Origin: Oscillospiraceae bacterium
GTDB lineage: Bacteria > Bacillota > Clostridia > Oscillospirales > Ruminococcaceae
DNA length: 34,458 bases
Direction: 5' to 3'
Assembly (NCBI GenBank): GCA_021200775.1
Contig: JAJQGB010000006.1
Coordinates: 1-34,458 of the forward strand
Shown here: positions 21,568-29,843 of the stretch, in pieces
How positions within the stretch are numbered: position 1 is the first letter of the stretch
Layout of the letters: each line of letters opens with the position of its first letter
Program-made: the position numbers and the translations under genes
The notes under the pieces: model-generated
The model's input: only the letters and a program-made list of their open reading frames with translations
The model's database searches: none
Told to the model about the DNA's origin: nothing

Positions 21568-21582
21568 GGACGGGAGTTTTTC
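21550..21582. terminator. bidirectional intrinsic terminator
   Basis: ACTTCCCGTCC (21550-21560) pairs with GGGACGGGAGT (21567-21577) with one mismatch, followed by TTTTT. The A run before it also serves the convergent SGNH hydrolase gene. The stem includes the stop codon of the ATC-family gene. Confidence 0.88.
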
Positions 21583-21592
21583 TATAAGCACA

Positions 21593-22852
21593 TTATTCAT
21601 AGCAGAAGCAGATTCCATAGAATCCTTCGGCTTGCTCTTCGCTGTCGAAGACGATTTTAATCTCACTCGTGACAGTGCAGTCGTCGCTGACAATCAGGAT
21701 GTGGCGCTGGGAGTAGTCGTAGTTGAATGTAACTGTCGGAGCGACAAGAAGCTCGCCGTCGACGTAAATCTCTGTCACGTTTTCGCCGCTCTGGTAGCTG
21801 TAGTCGATTCCCAGGATTCCGGAGGCGGAGACACTCAACGTATAGGTCGTCTCATCAACCTTCGTGAACTCGTCAACACCGATATAGTCGCAGTTTGTGA
21901 ACCGGCTGACGCCAGAATTAATCGGCTTCAGGTCGTAGTCGGGAAGAGTGGTTCCGGCGGCGACATTCTTGTCGATGACATCTTCAATCGTTTCGGCATA
22001 GACCGACTGACCGTAGTCGTTCGGGTGGGTGCCGTCGTCGGTGTAGAAGTTGTAATATTCGAGAATCGGGTCTATCGTGTCAGCGACGGGAATTTGGTAG
22101 TACTCGCAAATCTCCTCAATCGCAAGAATCTTCTCGGTATAGCCTCTTTGCGACGACTCCAAGATAGAAATAATCGAACAGTTTTCGTATTTGCTGTTAA
22201 TCGCCGTGATGATAGACTCATAGTAGAGTGAGAAGTCGGTCGTGCTGTCGTTCTGCCCGTAGCAGATAATCGCAAGGTCATAGTCGATTCCGTCATCCTG
22301 AATCATCGTCCGGACATAACCGGCAAAGCTCGCATTGCCGCCCATAGAAATATTGGTGAGAGTCACCCTCGCCCCGTAAGTCAGTTCGAGATAGTTCTGA
22401 AGAAGAACTGTCCAACGGTGGTCGGAGTCGCTGGCGCCGCCACACGCTCCGATTGAGTCCCCGACAACGAGGATATTTACGTCGTAACCGCCCGCAAGCT
22501 TTTCATATACGCTGTAGGTCGAAAGAAGCTCCTGCAAAGCGGCTTCCTCAGCCTCAGCCTTTTCGACTCGCTCGACTTCCTCCTGTGCGGAAATGGTTTC
22601 TAAGTTTTTCTCCTGCTGTGCGGTCTGAATGTAAACAACCGTAACCATCACAACAAGGAGCACCGCAAGAACGCAGGAAAGCACCGCAGTGACTCTCTTG
22701 CGCTTTTTGGACGGATGGCGGATTGCCTCCCCGAGCTTCTTGAATCTTGATTTGATTTTCGCCCAAAGCCTTTGGTACCATTTCCTGTGATGGTGGTGGT
22801 GATGGTGATGATGGTGGTGATGATGCTGCTGGGAACTGTCGTTATTTTCCAT
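21593..22852 (-). CDS. membrane-anchored SGNH/GDSL hydrolase with a 13-histidine tract
   Basis: A 419-residue protein. Residues 10-22 are thirteen consecutive histidines, then a basic stretch (23-53), one transmembrane helix (about 54-75, N-in), a Glu-rich coiled coil (77-110), and an extracellular SGNH domain: block I VVGDSIG with Ser133, block II SMGGNA, block III CYGQND, block V DGTHPND with the catalytic Asp-x2-His. The C-terminal about 100 residues form a beta-rich accessory domain. SGNH enzymes of this type deacylate wall or plant polysaccharides. The ATG at 22852 (GGAG upstream) is preferred over one 11 codons earlier. The His codons mix CAT and CAC. The neighbour is a ZIP metal transporter gene on the same strand. 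Confidence 0.88.
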   Translation of the reverse strand: MENNDSSQQHHHHHHHHHHHHHRKWYQRLWAKIKSRFKKLGEAIRHPSKKRKRVTAVLSCVLAVLLVVMVTVVYIQTAQQEKNLETISAQEEVERVEKAEAEEAALQELLSTYSVYEKLAGGYDVNILVVGDSIGACGGASDSDHRWTVLLQNYLELTYGARVTLTNISMGGNASFAGYVRTMIQDDGIDYDLAIICYGQNDSTTDFSLYYESIITAINSKYENCSIISILESSQRGYTEKILAIEEICEYYQIPVADTIDPILEYYNFYTDDGTHPNDYGQSVYAETIEDVIDKNVAAGTTLPDYDLKPINSGVSRFTNCDYIGVDEFTKVDETTYTLSVSASGILGIDYSYQSGENVTEIYVDGELLVAPTVTFNYDYSQRHILIVSDDCTVTSEIKIVFDSEEQAEGFYGICFCYE

Positions 22853-22917
22853 TTTATACTCCGGTGCCTTACAAAATTCCGGCATATAGCCGACTTATAA
22901 ATCCTTCACACACAGCT

Positions 22918-22946
22918 ATTATAACTCCGATACAGTCAAAAATCAA
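22918..22946 (-). promoter_or_regulatory. promoter of the SGNH hydrolase gene
   Basis: On the minus strand, -35 TTGATT (22941-22946) and -10 TATAAT (22918-22923) have a 17-bp spacer. Confidence 0.65.
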
Positions 22947-22984
22947 CCATCCGACAAAAAAATACGTCTTTTTTATCCCAAAAT

Positions 22985-23782
22985 CTATCCCAATGCGACA
23001 TCAAGAAGCATCATCGTTGCAAATCCAGAGAGTATTCCGGTGGTGGCGAAGTATGGGTGTGCAGACTGGTTTTTCTGGCACTCAGGGATGAGTTCGTGAA
23101 CGGCAACGAGAATCATCGCTCCTGCCGCAAACGCCAGAGCAAACGGGAGTATCAGCTGAATTTTAACTGCCATAGCGGCTCCGATAACTGCGGCAATCGG
23201 TTCAACAATTCCCGAAGCCTGACCGATTAAGAACGCTTTTTTGCGGGAGTAGCCCTCACGCCGGAGTGGAAGCGAGACGGCGGCTCCTTCCGGAAAATTC
23301 TGAAGCCCGATTCCGACTGCCAAAATTATTGCGCTTGCAAGCGATTCGGCGCTATTCTCACTTCCGGCAAGCGCTCCGAAAGCAACTCCGACAGCCAAGC
23401 CCTCGGGAATGTTGTGAAGAGTTATCGACAGAACCAGCATGATGATGCGGTTTGTGGCGCTTCCCTGCTTGTTTTTCGAGAACTGAAGCCGCTCGTGGCT
23501 GACAATCCTGTCGGAAGCCCACATGAAGACGGCTCCCATAAGAAATCCCGACGTTGCGACAATCCACGCAGGTGTTTCGAGATAAGCCTCTGCTTTTTCG
23601 ATTGCAGGTTCAAGAAGCGACCAGAAGCTCGCCGCAATCATGACCCCGGCGGCAAAGCCGAGCATGAGGTTCATAGCCTTTTGATTCGTCTTTTTAAAGA
23701 ACAGCACCGTCGCCGCCCCGAGCGCAGTCACAAACCACGTCCCGAGGGTGGCAATCAGCGCCGCTGAAATGTAATTGATCAT
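22985..23782 (-). CDS. ZIP-family divalent metal transporter
   Basis: A 265-residue ZIP (ZupT/GufA-like) transporter of about eight transmembrane helices that moves Zn2+ or other divalent metals into the cytoplasm. The paired metal-site motifs are present: LHNIPEGLAVGVAFG in TM4 and LQNFPEGAAVSLPL in TM5, plus the later VHELIPE segment. The cytoplasmic loop after TM3 is short and lacks the usual His-rich stretch, whereas the adjacent SGNH protein carries a cytoplasmic poly-His. AAAGGA precedes the ATG at 23782. A 33-bp palindrome covers the -10 box and the start of the transcript, so the gene is probably under a dimeric repressor, plausibly a metal sensor. Confidence 0.92.
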   Translation of the reverse strand: MINYISAALIATLGTWFVTALGAATVLFFKKTNQKAMNLMLGFAAGVMIAASFWSLLEPAIEKAEAYLETPAWIVATSGFLMGAVFMWASDRIVSHERLQFSKNKQGSATNRIIMLVLSITLHNIPEGLAVGVAFGALAGSENSAESLASAIILAVGIGLQNFPEGAAVSLPLRREGYSRKKAFLIGQASGIVEPIAAVIGAAMAVKIQLILPFALAFAAGAMILVAVHELIPECQKNQSAHPYFATTGILSGFATMMLLDVALG

Positions 23783-23789
23783 AGGTATT

Positions 23790-23822
23790 AGTCCTTTCGG
23801 AATATTATATTCAGAAAGGACT
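23790..23822 (-). promoter_or_regulatory. 33-bp near-perfect palindrome over the ZIP promoter
   Basis: Arms of 16 bp around a single central base differ at one position (AGTCCTTTCGGAATAT against its mirror). A minus-strand TATAAT (23804-23809) sits in the centre, and the distal arm includes the Shine-Dalgarno AAAGGA. Binding here would block transcription. Confidence 0.7.
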
Positions 23823-23831
23823 GGTTTGGTG

Positions 23832-23972
23832 AAACCTCTCAGTCAGCTTCGCTGACAGCTCCCCTTATCAAGGGGAGCCTATGACTGCTTTTTTACAAGC
23901 CTTAGATAGAACAACAAAAAGCCTCCCCTGAAAGGGGAGGTGGACGCACCGAAGGTGCGGACGAAGGGGTTT
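23832..23972. repeat. GC-rich inverted-repeat element, copy B
   Basis: The termini are AAACCTCTC and AAGGGGTTT. Each half holds two hairpins (GTCAGCTTCGCTGAC and CTCCCCTTATCAAGGGGAG on the left; CCTCCCCTGAAAGGGGAGG and CGCACCGAAGGTGCG on the right). The right end touches the GH3 stop codon. Read from GH3, the CCTCCCC-TTTC-AGGGGAGG stem is followed by CTTTTTG, a good intrinsic terminator. It fills the ZIP-GH3 gap. Confidence 0.85.
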
Positions 23973-25265
23973 CTACAGTATCCCCGCCTCAATCTTCACT
24001 TCAAGAATCCTCAGCACGCTCTCCGCAATCCGTTCTTCGGAGATTTCGCCGTTCTCTACGGCTTCTATAATCCCGTTTGCCGCTTCTTCTAAATTTTCTG
24101 GCATGAGGATGATGTCGACGCCGGCTTCGATTGCCATTACGGCGGCTTCGGCGGATGTGTAGCGGTCGGTGATGGCTTCCATCTGCATGGAGTCGGTGAT
24201 TATAAGACCCGAAAAGCCGAGGTCGTTTCGGAGGATGTTTATCATCGTGGCGGAAAGCGACGCCGGGGTGTCGTCGCCGGTGACCTGAGGAACCGAGATG
24301 TGCCCGACCATCACAAGGTCTGCTCCGGCTTCTATTCCGCTGGAAAACGGGATGAATTCCGTCTCCCAGAGTTCGTCTAACGACTTGTCGAGCTCGGTGT
24401 AGCCGAGGTGGCTGTCGGTTCCGGTGTCGCCGTGACCGGGAAAGTGCTTTAAGGTGCAGAGGATTCCGCTGTCATTGAATCCCTCGACTGCCGCCGCAAC
24501 CATTTCTGCGGCGATGTCGGCGTCGGTACTGAATGCCCGGTTGCCAATGACGGTGTTACCAGGGTTTGAGTCGACGTCCGCAACAGGAGCGAAGTCGAGG
24601 TTAAAGCCGAGCTCCATAATCTCGGTGCCGATGGTGTAGCCGACGTTGTACGCCTCATCCGTGTCGCTTGTGTTGCCGATTGTCTTCATGCTCGGGAATT
24701 TGGTTGTCCCCATTTCGGAGTTGTTCCCGATTCGGGCGACCGTTCCGCCCTCTTCGTCAACGGTGATGAACAAGCCCAGGCTTGAATAAGACTGCATGTC
24801 CGAAATCATTTCAACAGTCTGTTCCCTGTCAATGATGTTCTCCGCAAACATTGCGATTCCGCCGACGGGGTAAGTCTCCAAACCCTCTTCAAAGTCGCTT
24901 CCGGTTTCGGTGATTTTCTCTGAAGAGCCTGTAATCTGCTCAGGTCTCACGATAAAGAGCTGGTAGACCTGCTCCCTAAGGGACATTCCCGAAAGTATTT
25001 CGAGAGCCTGCTCTTCGGTGGTGAGTTCGTGCGGTTCTTCTGTAGTCGCTTCGGTGGTAGCTTCGGTTGGTATGGTGGTCGCCTCAGTAGCCGGAGCAGT
25101 GGTTGGCGTTGTCGTGGTGGCGGTTGTGGTTTCGGTCGATACCGTATCGTCGATTTCCGCTGGGACGAGTCCCCGGGCAAAATATACGAGCAACAGAACT
25201 GCCGCAAAAGTCAGAACTAATGCGGCAATGTTTGTTGGTTTTATTTTACGTTTTCTTTTAGCCAT
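23973..25265 (-). CDS. membrane-anchored GH3 beta-N-acetylhexosaminidase-like enzyme
   Basis: A 430-residue NagZ-type GH3. One N-terminal transmembrane anchor (about 12-31), a Thr-rich linker (about 42-78) and an extracellular (beta/alpha)8 domain. Signatures are the NagZ His-Asp dyad loop KHFPGHGDTGTDSH (273-286) and the nucleophile Asp358 in GLIITDSMQM, plus VDEEGGTVARIG. Such enzymes remove N-acetylglucosamine from muropeptides or other beta-GlcNAc glycans. The single-domain length fits NagZ and not two-domain beta-glucosidases. The start codon overlaps the previous stop (TAATG), so it is coupled with the 142-residue membrane protein. Repeat copy B abuts the stop codon. Confidence 0.92.
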   Translation of the reverse strand: MAKRKRKIKPTNIAALVLTFAAVLLLVYFARGLVPAEIDDTVSTETTTATTTTPTTAPATEATTIPTEATTEATTEEPHELTTEEQALEILSGMSLREQVYQLFIVRPEQITGSSEKITETGSDFEEGLETYPVGGIAMFAENIIDREQTVEMISDMQSYSSLGLFITVDEEGGTVARIGNNSEMGTTKFPSMKTIGNTSDTDEAYNVGYTIGTEIMELGFNLDFAPVADVDSNPGNTVIGNRAFSTDADIAAEMVAAAVEGFNDSGILCTLKHFPGHGDTGTDSHLGYTELDKSLDELWETEFIPFSSGIEAGADLVMVGHISVPQVTGDDTPASLSATMINILRNDLGFSGLIITDSMQMEAITDRYTSAEAAVMAIEAGVDIILMPENLEEAANGIIEAVENGEISEERIAESVLRILEVKIEAGIL

Positions 25266-25693
25266 TATCTCTTGTGAGCGTGGAGCACGGTTCCGGAAGA
25301 ATCCTTCAGAGTAAACGAATCCTGGGTGATGTTTGTGATGGTGTACTTCCTGTCGCCCGAATTGATGACAACTTCGCCGTATTTTACAGCGATGGAGCGT
25401 GAAGAGTCACCCTCAAAATACCAGTCGCCATCGTCGACGATGATGGAATTCGTGCCGATACGGCTCTTAACCGACTCTTTCTCGTCAGCTGGGACGATTC
25501 CCTCCTCCGGCTCCGGCTCAAATCTTCCATAGATATAGCCGAGCGAAATCGACAGAAGAAGCAGGGTCATCGAGGACAGAACCTCCGACAGATTTCCCTC
25601 AACAATGTAGTAGATACACACGACAAGCGATGCCACAGCCAGGATTCCAAAAACAATCCGAGCCGCTATTGCGATTTTGTTTTTTCTGGACAT
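25265..25693 (-). CDS. two-helix membrane protein coupled to GH3, unknown function
   Basis: A 142-residue protein with two transmembrane helices (about 9-28 and 36-55), a Glu/Pro-rich link, and a small C-terminal beta-rich domain (about 78-142: IIVDDGDWYFEGDSS, VKYGEVVINSGDRKYTIT). I do not recognise a family. The start ATG at 25693 follows AAAGGAG. Its stop overlaps the GH3 start by one base. Promoter and palindrome lie directly upstream. Co-expression with a surface GH3 suggests a cell-envelope role. Confidence 0.8.
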   Translation of the reverse strand: MSRKNKIAIAARIVFGILAVASLVVCIYYIVEGNLSEVLSSMTLLLLSISLGYIYGRFEPEPEEGIVPADEKESVKSRIGTNSIIVDDGDWYFEGDSSRSIAVKYGEVVINSGDRKYTITNITQDSFTLKDSSGTVLHAHKR

Positions 25694-25722
25694 AACATAT
25701 TTCTCCTTTGCATTTCTTACTT

Positions 25723-25735
25723 AGGATAATATCCT
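25723..25735. promoter_or_regulatory. palindrome at the transcript start of the GH3 operon
   Basis: AGGATA-A-TATCCT is a perfect 6-bp-arm palindrome, extended by CT/AG with one mismatch, placed 7-19 bp after the -10 box. Confidence 0.5.
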
Positions 25736-25741
25736 GAGTTT

Positions 25742-25770
25742 ATTTTACTACACGGGAGATGAATTGTCAA
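25742..25770 (-). promoter_or_regulatory. promoter of the GH3 operon
   Basis: On the minus strand, -35 TTGACA (25765-25770) and -10 TAAAAT (25742-25747) have a 17-bp spacer, starting just after the permease stop codon. Confidence 0.75.
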
Positions 25771-25775
25771 GAGTT

Positions 25776-28580
25776 TTAATCCTCGCCGAGCTTCAAAGCC
25801 TTGTTGATATTAATCGACTTGACGAGCCTTGCGATAATCAGGAAGCCGACAACGAGCATTACGCCGATTATGCAGTAAAGCTTGATATAGTCGCCTCTGT
25901 CTGCCGACACGACGAACGGCGGAACCTGATCTGTCACGTTGTAGAGAACCTGGAACAGCGGGACGAACAAGTCGCTTGCTATTCCTCCTATGATAATTGC
26001 AAGGAATATCGAGACGCCCGAGACGAGAACCTGCTCGTAAATCAGCATCGAGACGATTTCACGGAAGGACATACCCATAGCCCGAAGGATACCGAACTGA
26101 AGCGTTCGCTCCCTGATGGAAAGAATCCAGTAGATAAGGAATCCGATGAAGCACATTGCCATAATCGTGATGAAGCCGAGTGTAAGCGCTCCATTTACGC
26201 CCTGGAGTATTGCGTCGGTCTTTGAAGATGTTATCAGCTGTGAAGCGACGTCAAGTCTTGTTAAGGTAATTCCCGCATCCTCAACCGACTGATAAAGGTC
26301 GGCGATTACGGCGTCGTCAGAAAGACTAATCCAGACTTCATATGGCTCCAAACTCGTCTGAATCGAGACGTAGTTATAGTTCATGATGATGAAGTCCTGA
26401 TATTCGCCGTTCGAGTTCTTATCTAACGGATTAAATGTGGGCCAGTAGTCGACAACTGCGACTACAACCGCCTCGAACCAGTCGTTCGAGCCCCACTTGA
26501 CCTCGACAACGTCGCCTAGCTGAATTCCTGTCTTGTCCTGGTAGGACTGTGAGACGATAATGCCATTAGTACACTCACTGAGTGCATTTATGTAGTAGTT
26601 GATGTGAACGGGAAGCAAATCGTCACGGAACCAGCAGACCTCAGCAAACTGCTCGGGGACTACCGCCATGATGTCGATTCCCGTCTTGGTGGAGTCGTTG
26701 TATCTTACCTGTGCGTTTTCACGGTTCAGAACCGGTGTCGCAACCTCGACTCCATCCAAATCTTCATAGATGAAGTCAGGCTCGGTATACTGGGCTTGCG
26801 TCTCCTCCTCGCCTTCGTCGTTTGTGACTGTTACACGGGAGTATTTCCACGATTCTTCGAGAACCGCATCGGCGCCTAAGTTATACGAAATTCTGTCCTC
26901 AGTATTCTTGTTGATAGCACGGGCTGTATTCGCAGAGAAGATTCCGAGGGCAACAGTCAGTATTAAGAATATCATGATGAACGACTCACGCCCGGTTGAC
27001 GAACGGCTCAGGTTGTTCATCGAGATATAAGCCGCCGGCGACCAGTGCTTTCTGCCGATTCGGTATATGAGCCGGATGAAGTACGGATAAAGCCGGACGC
27101 AGAATAGTGCACAGCCCAGGATGAAGACGGTTGAAGCCGCAAACATCAGAGGATTCATCGTTGCCGAAGTGTCGGTGACGCCCTGTTCAAGGAGAACCTC
27201 CTCCTGATAGTTGTGCCAGAGGAGCCACGCAACCGTTCCGACAATCATGATGATGTCGAAGAAGCCACGTTGCCAGAGCGGCTTCTTCTGCCCGTGAGCC
27301 TTTGACTGCTTGTGCTCGACGATTGTGACTTTGGATGCGCTTATTGCGGGTCCCAATGTCGTTATGAAGAAGACGGCAACCGCAATGAACGAGTATGCAA
27401 ATGCCGTGACGGAAAGCTTTGTCGAAAGCGCAGTTCTGTTGACAAATTCAAGGAATCCGTTTGATACGCCGATTATTCGGCAGAGAAGAAGTCCCACAAA
27501 TGGTCCCACAACTCCGGCTGTGCCGCCCAAAATCAGAGTTTCAAGGGCATAAATCTTGACAATCTGCCACCGTGACGCACCACGGGATTTGTACATCGCA
27601 ATCTCGTTCTTTTCAGACTCGATATGTAGCTGGGAAACCATGTATAAGTAGAATACCAACATAAGAACGACAGGTATATCAAGCATAAGCATGATGTATC
27701 TGAGCTGTGAAGCTTCGTCGGCATAATCCTGCAAGACTTCGAGTGCAGGAACCGAGAAGGTGCAGTTTTCGCTCTTATAGAGCTCCTTCTGGTTTTCGAG
27801 AGTCGCCACGAGAATCTCGATGGTGTTCATGTCCATATTCTGATAGTCGATTATGAACGTGCAGTCGACCTGTCCTAGAGTTACAACTCCCGTAAGGATG
27901 ACTTCGTCGGTAAGGGTTGTGAAGTCGCAGAAGAAGGTGTTGTCGTACTCAGTCAAGCCTTCCGACCAATATGTATCGGTGTCGCTTGCGGACTCGAAGG
28001 TACCGACGACGACAAGCTTAACCGTGTCGCCCGGGTTTAAGATATTTGTAACTTCGTATTCCTGATTCAGAACCAGCTGTGCCGTCTGCAAAGCCGCCTC
28101 GGTACAGATGACTTCATAGCAACCGTCCTCGTTCATCCCTGATTCAAACATTCTGCCGTTTGTAATGGTGATGTGGTCGCCGATGTCGGTCATTCCGCCG
28201 AGTTTTAATAGCGACAGCTCATCCGACTCGATACTCGAAACGTACAGATACGAATCGGACGTGAAGCACTTGTATGTGAGGAACGGAACCAGAAGGTTAT
28301 TGAACCTGTCCGCCGCAGTCTGATAGACGCTATAGACGGTCGAGCGCTGTTTTGAAATGCTCGTTCCGCTGACTATAGTCTTCGACACCTCATAGATGCC
28401 GGGGTACTCGTCGTTTTCCTCCTGATACGCCTGCATGTCCTTTATGAGCATCCTTTGCAGTGAGCCCTGCATGTATATCGGGATGGCACTCGTCATAGCG
28501 GTTGCCATGATGAAGCCTACGAGAAGGCAGATAACCATCCACTTTGTGTTTTTCATTTTCCTTATAAGTAATGTCAGCAC
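25776..28580 (-). CDS. FtsX/MacB-like ABC transporter permease
   Basis: A 934-residue two-module permease: N-terminal transmembrane helix (about 14-35), extracellular MacB-PCD-like domain (about 40-300), three FtsX helices (about 300-430), further helices (about 440-530), a second extracellular domain (about 550-790) and a final FtsX block (about 800-930, GFITIMAMCFIGFLIYWILS). Such permeases do not transport in the classical sense but couple ATPase cycles to extracytoplasmic events or to export of peptides and lipoproteins. The start is GTG at 28580 after AAGGAGGG (spacing 9). It follows the lipoprotein adaptor gene by 40 bases. No ATP-binding subunit gene lies in the window, so it must be supplied from elsewhere. 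Confidence 0.9.
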   Translation of the reverse strand: MLTLLIRKMKNTKWMVICLLVGFIMATAMTSAIPIYMQGSLQRMLIKDMQAYQEENDEYPGIYEVSKTIVSGTSISKQRSTVYSVYQTAADRFNNLLVPFLTYKCFTSDSYLYVSSIESDELSLLKLGGMTDIGDHITITNGRMFESGMNEDGCYEVICTEAALQTAQLVLNQEYEVTNILNPGDTVKLVVVGTFESASDTDTYWSEGLTEYDNTFFCDFTTLTDEVILTGVVTLGQVDCTFIIDYQNMDMNTIEILVATLENQKELYKSENCTFSVPALEVLQDYADEASQLRYIMLMLDIPVVLMLVFYLYMVSQLHIESEKNEIAMYKSRGASRWQIVKIYALETLILGGTAGVVGPFVGLLLCRIIGVSNGFLEFVNRTALSTKLSVTAFAYSFIAVAVFFITTLGPAISASKVTIVEHKQSKAHGQKKPLWQRGFFDIIMIVGTVAWLLWHNYQEEVLLEQGVTDTSATMNPLMFAASTVFILGCALFCVRLYPYFIRLIYRIGRKHWSPAAYISMNNLSRSSTGRESFIMIFLILTVALGIFSANTARAINKNTEDRISYNLGADAVLEESWKYSRVTVTNDEGEEETQAQYTEPDFIYEDLDGVEVATPVLNRENAQVRYNDSTKTGIDIMAVVPEQFAEVCWFRDDLLPVHINYYINALSECTNGIIVSQSYQDKTGIQLGDVVEVKWGSNDWFEAVVVAVVDYWPTFNPLDKNSNGEYQDFIIMNYNYVSIQTSLEPYEVWISLSDDAVIADLYQSVEDAGITLTRLDVASQLITSSKTDAILQGVNGALTLGFITIMAMCFIGFLIYWILSIRERTLQFGILRAMGMSFREIVSMLIYEQVLVSGVSIFLAIIIGGIASDLFVPLFQVLYNVTDQVPPFVVSADRGDYIKLYCIIGVMLVVGFLIIARLVKSININKALKLGED

Positions 28581-28620
28581 TTAAAGCTTCCCTCCTTAGC
28601 AGTTACAGAATGGTATCTGT

Positions 28621-29685
28621 TTACCTGATGATTACCTCGTCGCCTTCTTCGAGACCCGAGGTTATCTCAACCAGAGAGCCGCTCTGGAGTCCGGTCGTGA
28701 CTGCGACCTGAACTCGCTCGTTGTCCTTGAACACATAGACAACATCCTGACCGTTTACTGTTTTTATAAGGTTGGCAGAGATTACAATCACGTTTTCCCT
28801 GCTGTCGAGTACCAGAACCGTGTCGGCAATGTTTCCGACAGACGAAGACTCGGGGAATTCGTCGACGAAGGCAACTACAACGTCTTCGGAAATCTCGCCC
28901 AAGATTGCGTCGCCGTTCTCATCATAAAGTACTCCTTCAGTCTGAGAGTCCCACTGCTCGCCTGATGAATTGGAGACGATAATGCCGTCATAGGTCTCGC
29001 CGTCATACTTGATGGTGATGGACCTGCCGATAAGGAACGCCGACTTCTCGCTCGAAGGAGAAATCTTGATATACAGGTCGCTCAAATCGATTATAGTCGC
29101 AATGGTCGAGCCTGCTGAGACTGTCTGCCCGGGAGAAACGGTCTTGACATAGGAGATGGTTCCGCTTACGGTGGCATAAATCTTTGAAGCTTCCTTCTCG
29201 GCATAGAGCTTGTCTAAATCAATCTGGAGCAAATCGACGTCGAGCTGTTCCTTAGCCTTGACGGTTTCCGACTCGCCGTTTTCAATAGCAATCTGGACTT
29301 CAAGCTCCTCGCGTTGCATTTCGAGCTCCATTATGTAGATTTCCTCGTCAAGCTCAGTCGTTTCGAGCTCGGCAATAAGGTCGCCTTCCTCGACTTCGTC
29401 GCCGGCAGAAACATAAACCGCCTTGATGGTTCCGCCATAGGAGGCAAAATAGACATTTTCTTCCGTTCCCGAAGCGATGGTTCCGGAAGTTGTAACCTGC
29501 TTCGTGATGTCTTTAAGGGTTGCAGTCGTGGTAGTATATGAAACCTCGCTCGCCTTTACAACCGGTGGGTCGAGATACTCCTCTTCCTCCGGCAGGAAAT
29601 AGCACCCACTGAGCGACAGACACATAGCCGCCGCAGTAGCAAGCCCAAAAACAGATTTCTTTATACTCGTTCCGAGTGTATTCAT
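28621..29685 (-). CDS. HlyD/MacA-like adaptor lipoprotein
   Basis: A 354-residue periplasmic-adaptor-type protein. Signal peptide with lipobox LSGC near residue 28, so it is anchored in the membrane outer leaflet. A biotinyl-lipoyl-like half (TIKAVYVSAGDEVEEGDLIA), a Glu-rich coiled-coil hairpin (about 105-155), the return lipoyl strand (GTISYVKTVSPGQTVSAGS), beta-barrel and C-terminal membrane-proximal domain (GLQSGSLVEITSGLEEGDEV). It resembles the MacA partner of MacB-like permeases, and the next gene is such a permease. An ATG 15 codons upstream is possible, but the ATG at 29685 has AGGAGG nearby and starts the signal peptide. It has its own promoter at 29733-29761. Confidence 0.9.
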   Translation of the reverse strand: MNTLGTSIKKSVFGLATAAAMCLSLSGCYFLPEEEEYLDPPVVKASEVSYTTTTATLKDITKQVTTSGTIASGTEENVYFASYGGTIKAVYVSAGDEVEEGDLIAELETTELDEEIYIMELEMQREELEVQIAIENGESETVKAKEQLDVDLLQIDLDKLYAEKEASKIYATVSGTISYVKTVSPGQTVSAGSTIATIIDLSDLYIKISPSSEKSAFLIGRSITIKYDGETYDGIIVSNSSGEQWDSQTEGVLYDENGDAILGEISEDVVVAFVDEFPESSSVGNIADTVLVLDSRENVIVISANLIKTVNGQDVVYVFKDNERVQVAVTTGLQSGSLVEITSGLEEGDEVIIR

Positions 29686-29732
29686 GGTAAATCCTCCTAT
29701 ATGGAATTTATGCGCAAATAACATCACCATAG

Positions 29733-29761
29733 ATTATACCAGATTTTCACCCGAGTTACAA
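29733..29761 (-). promoter_or_regulatory. promoter of the adaptor-permease operon
   Basis: On the minus strand, -35 TTGTAA (29756-29761) and extended -10 TGGTATAAT (-10 at 29733-29738) have a 17-bp spacer. Confidence 0.75.
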
Positions 29762-29767
29762 TAGAAA

Positions 29768-29796
29768 ACGCCCCCAGGAAAGGCTCCCAGGGACGT
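29768..29796 (-). terminator. terminator downstream of the GH26 gene and repeat C
   Basis: On the minus strand, ACGTCCCTGGG pairs with CCTGGGGGCGT (with G-U pairs) around an AGCCTTT loop, followed by TTTTC. Confidence 0.65.
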
Positions 29797-29843
29797 AATA
29801 TTTTTTGGGATATTTTGTGTACGGATTGTGAATTAGTTTTCGG

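Noticed and set aside
23832-23972. CRISPR array
   Set aside because: The repeats are paired hairpins of one dispersed element; there is no regular repeat-spacer series anywhere in the window.
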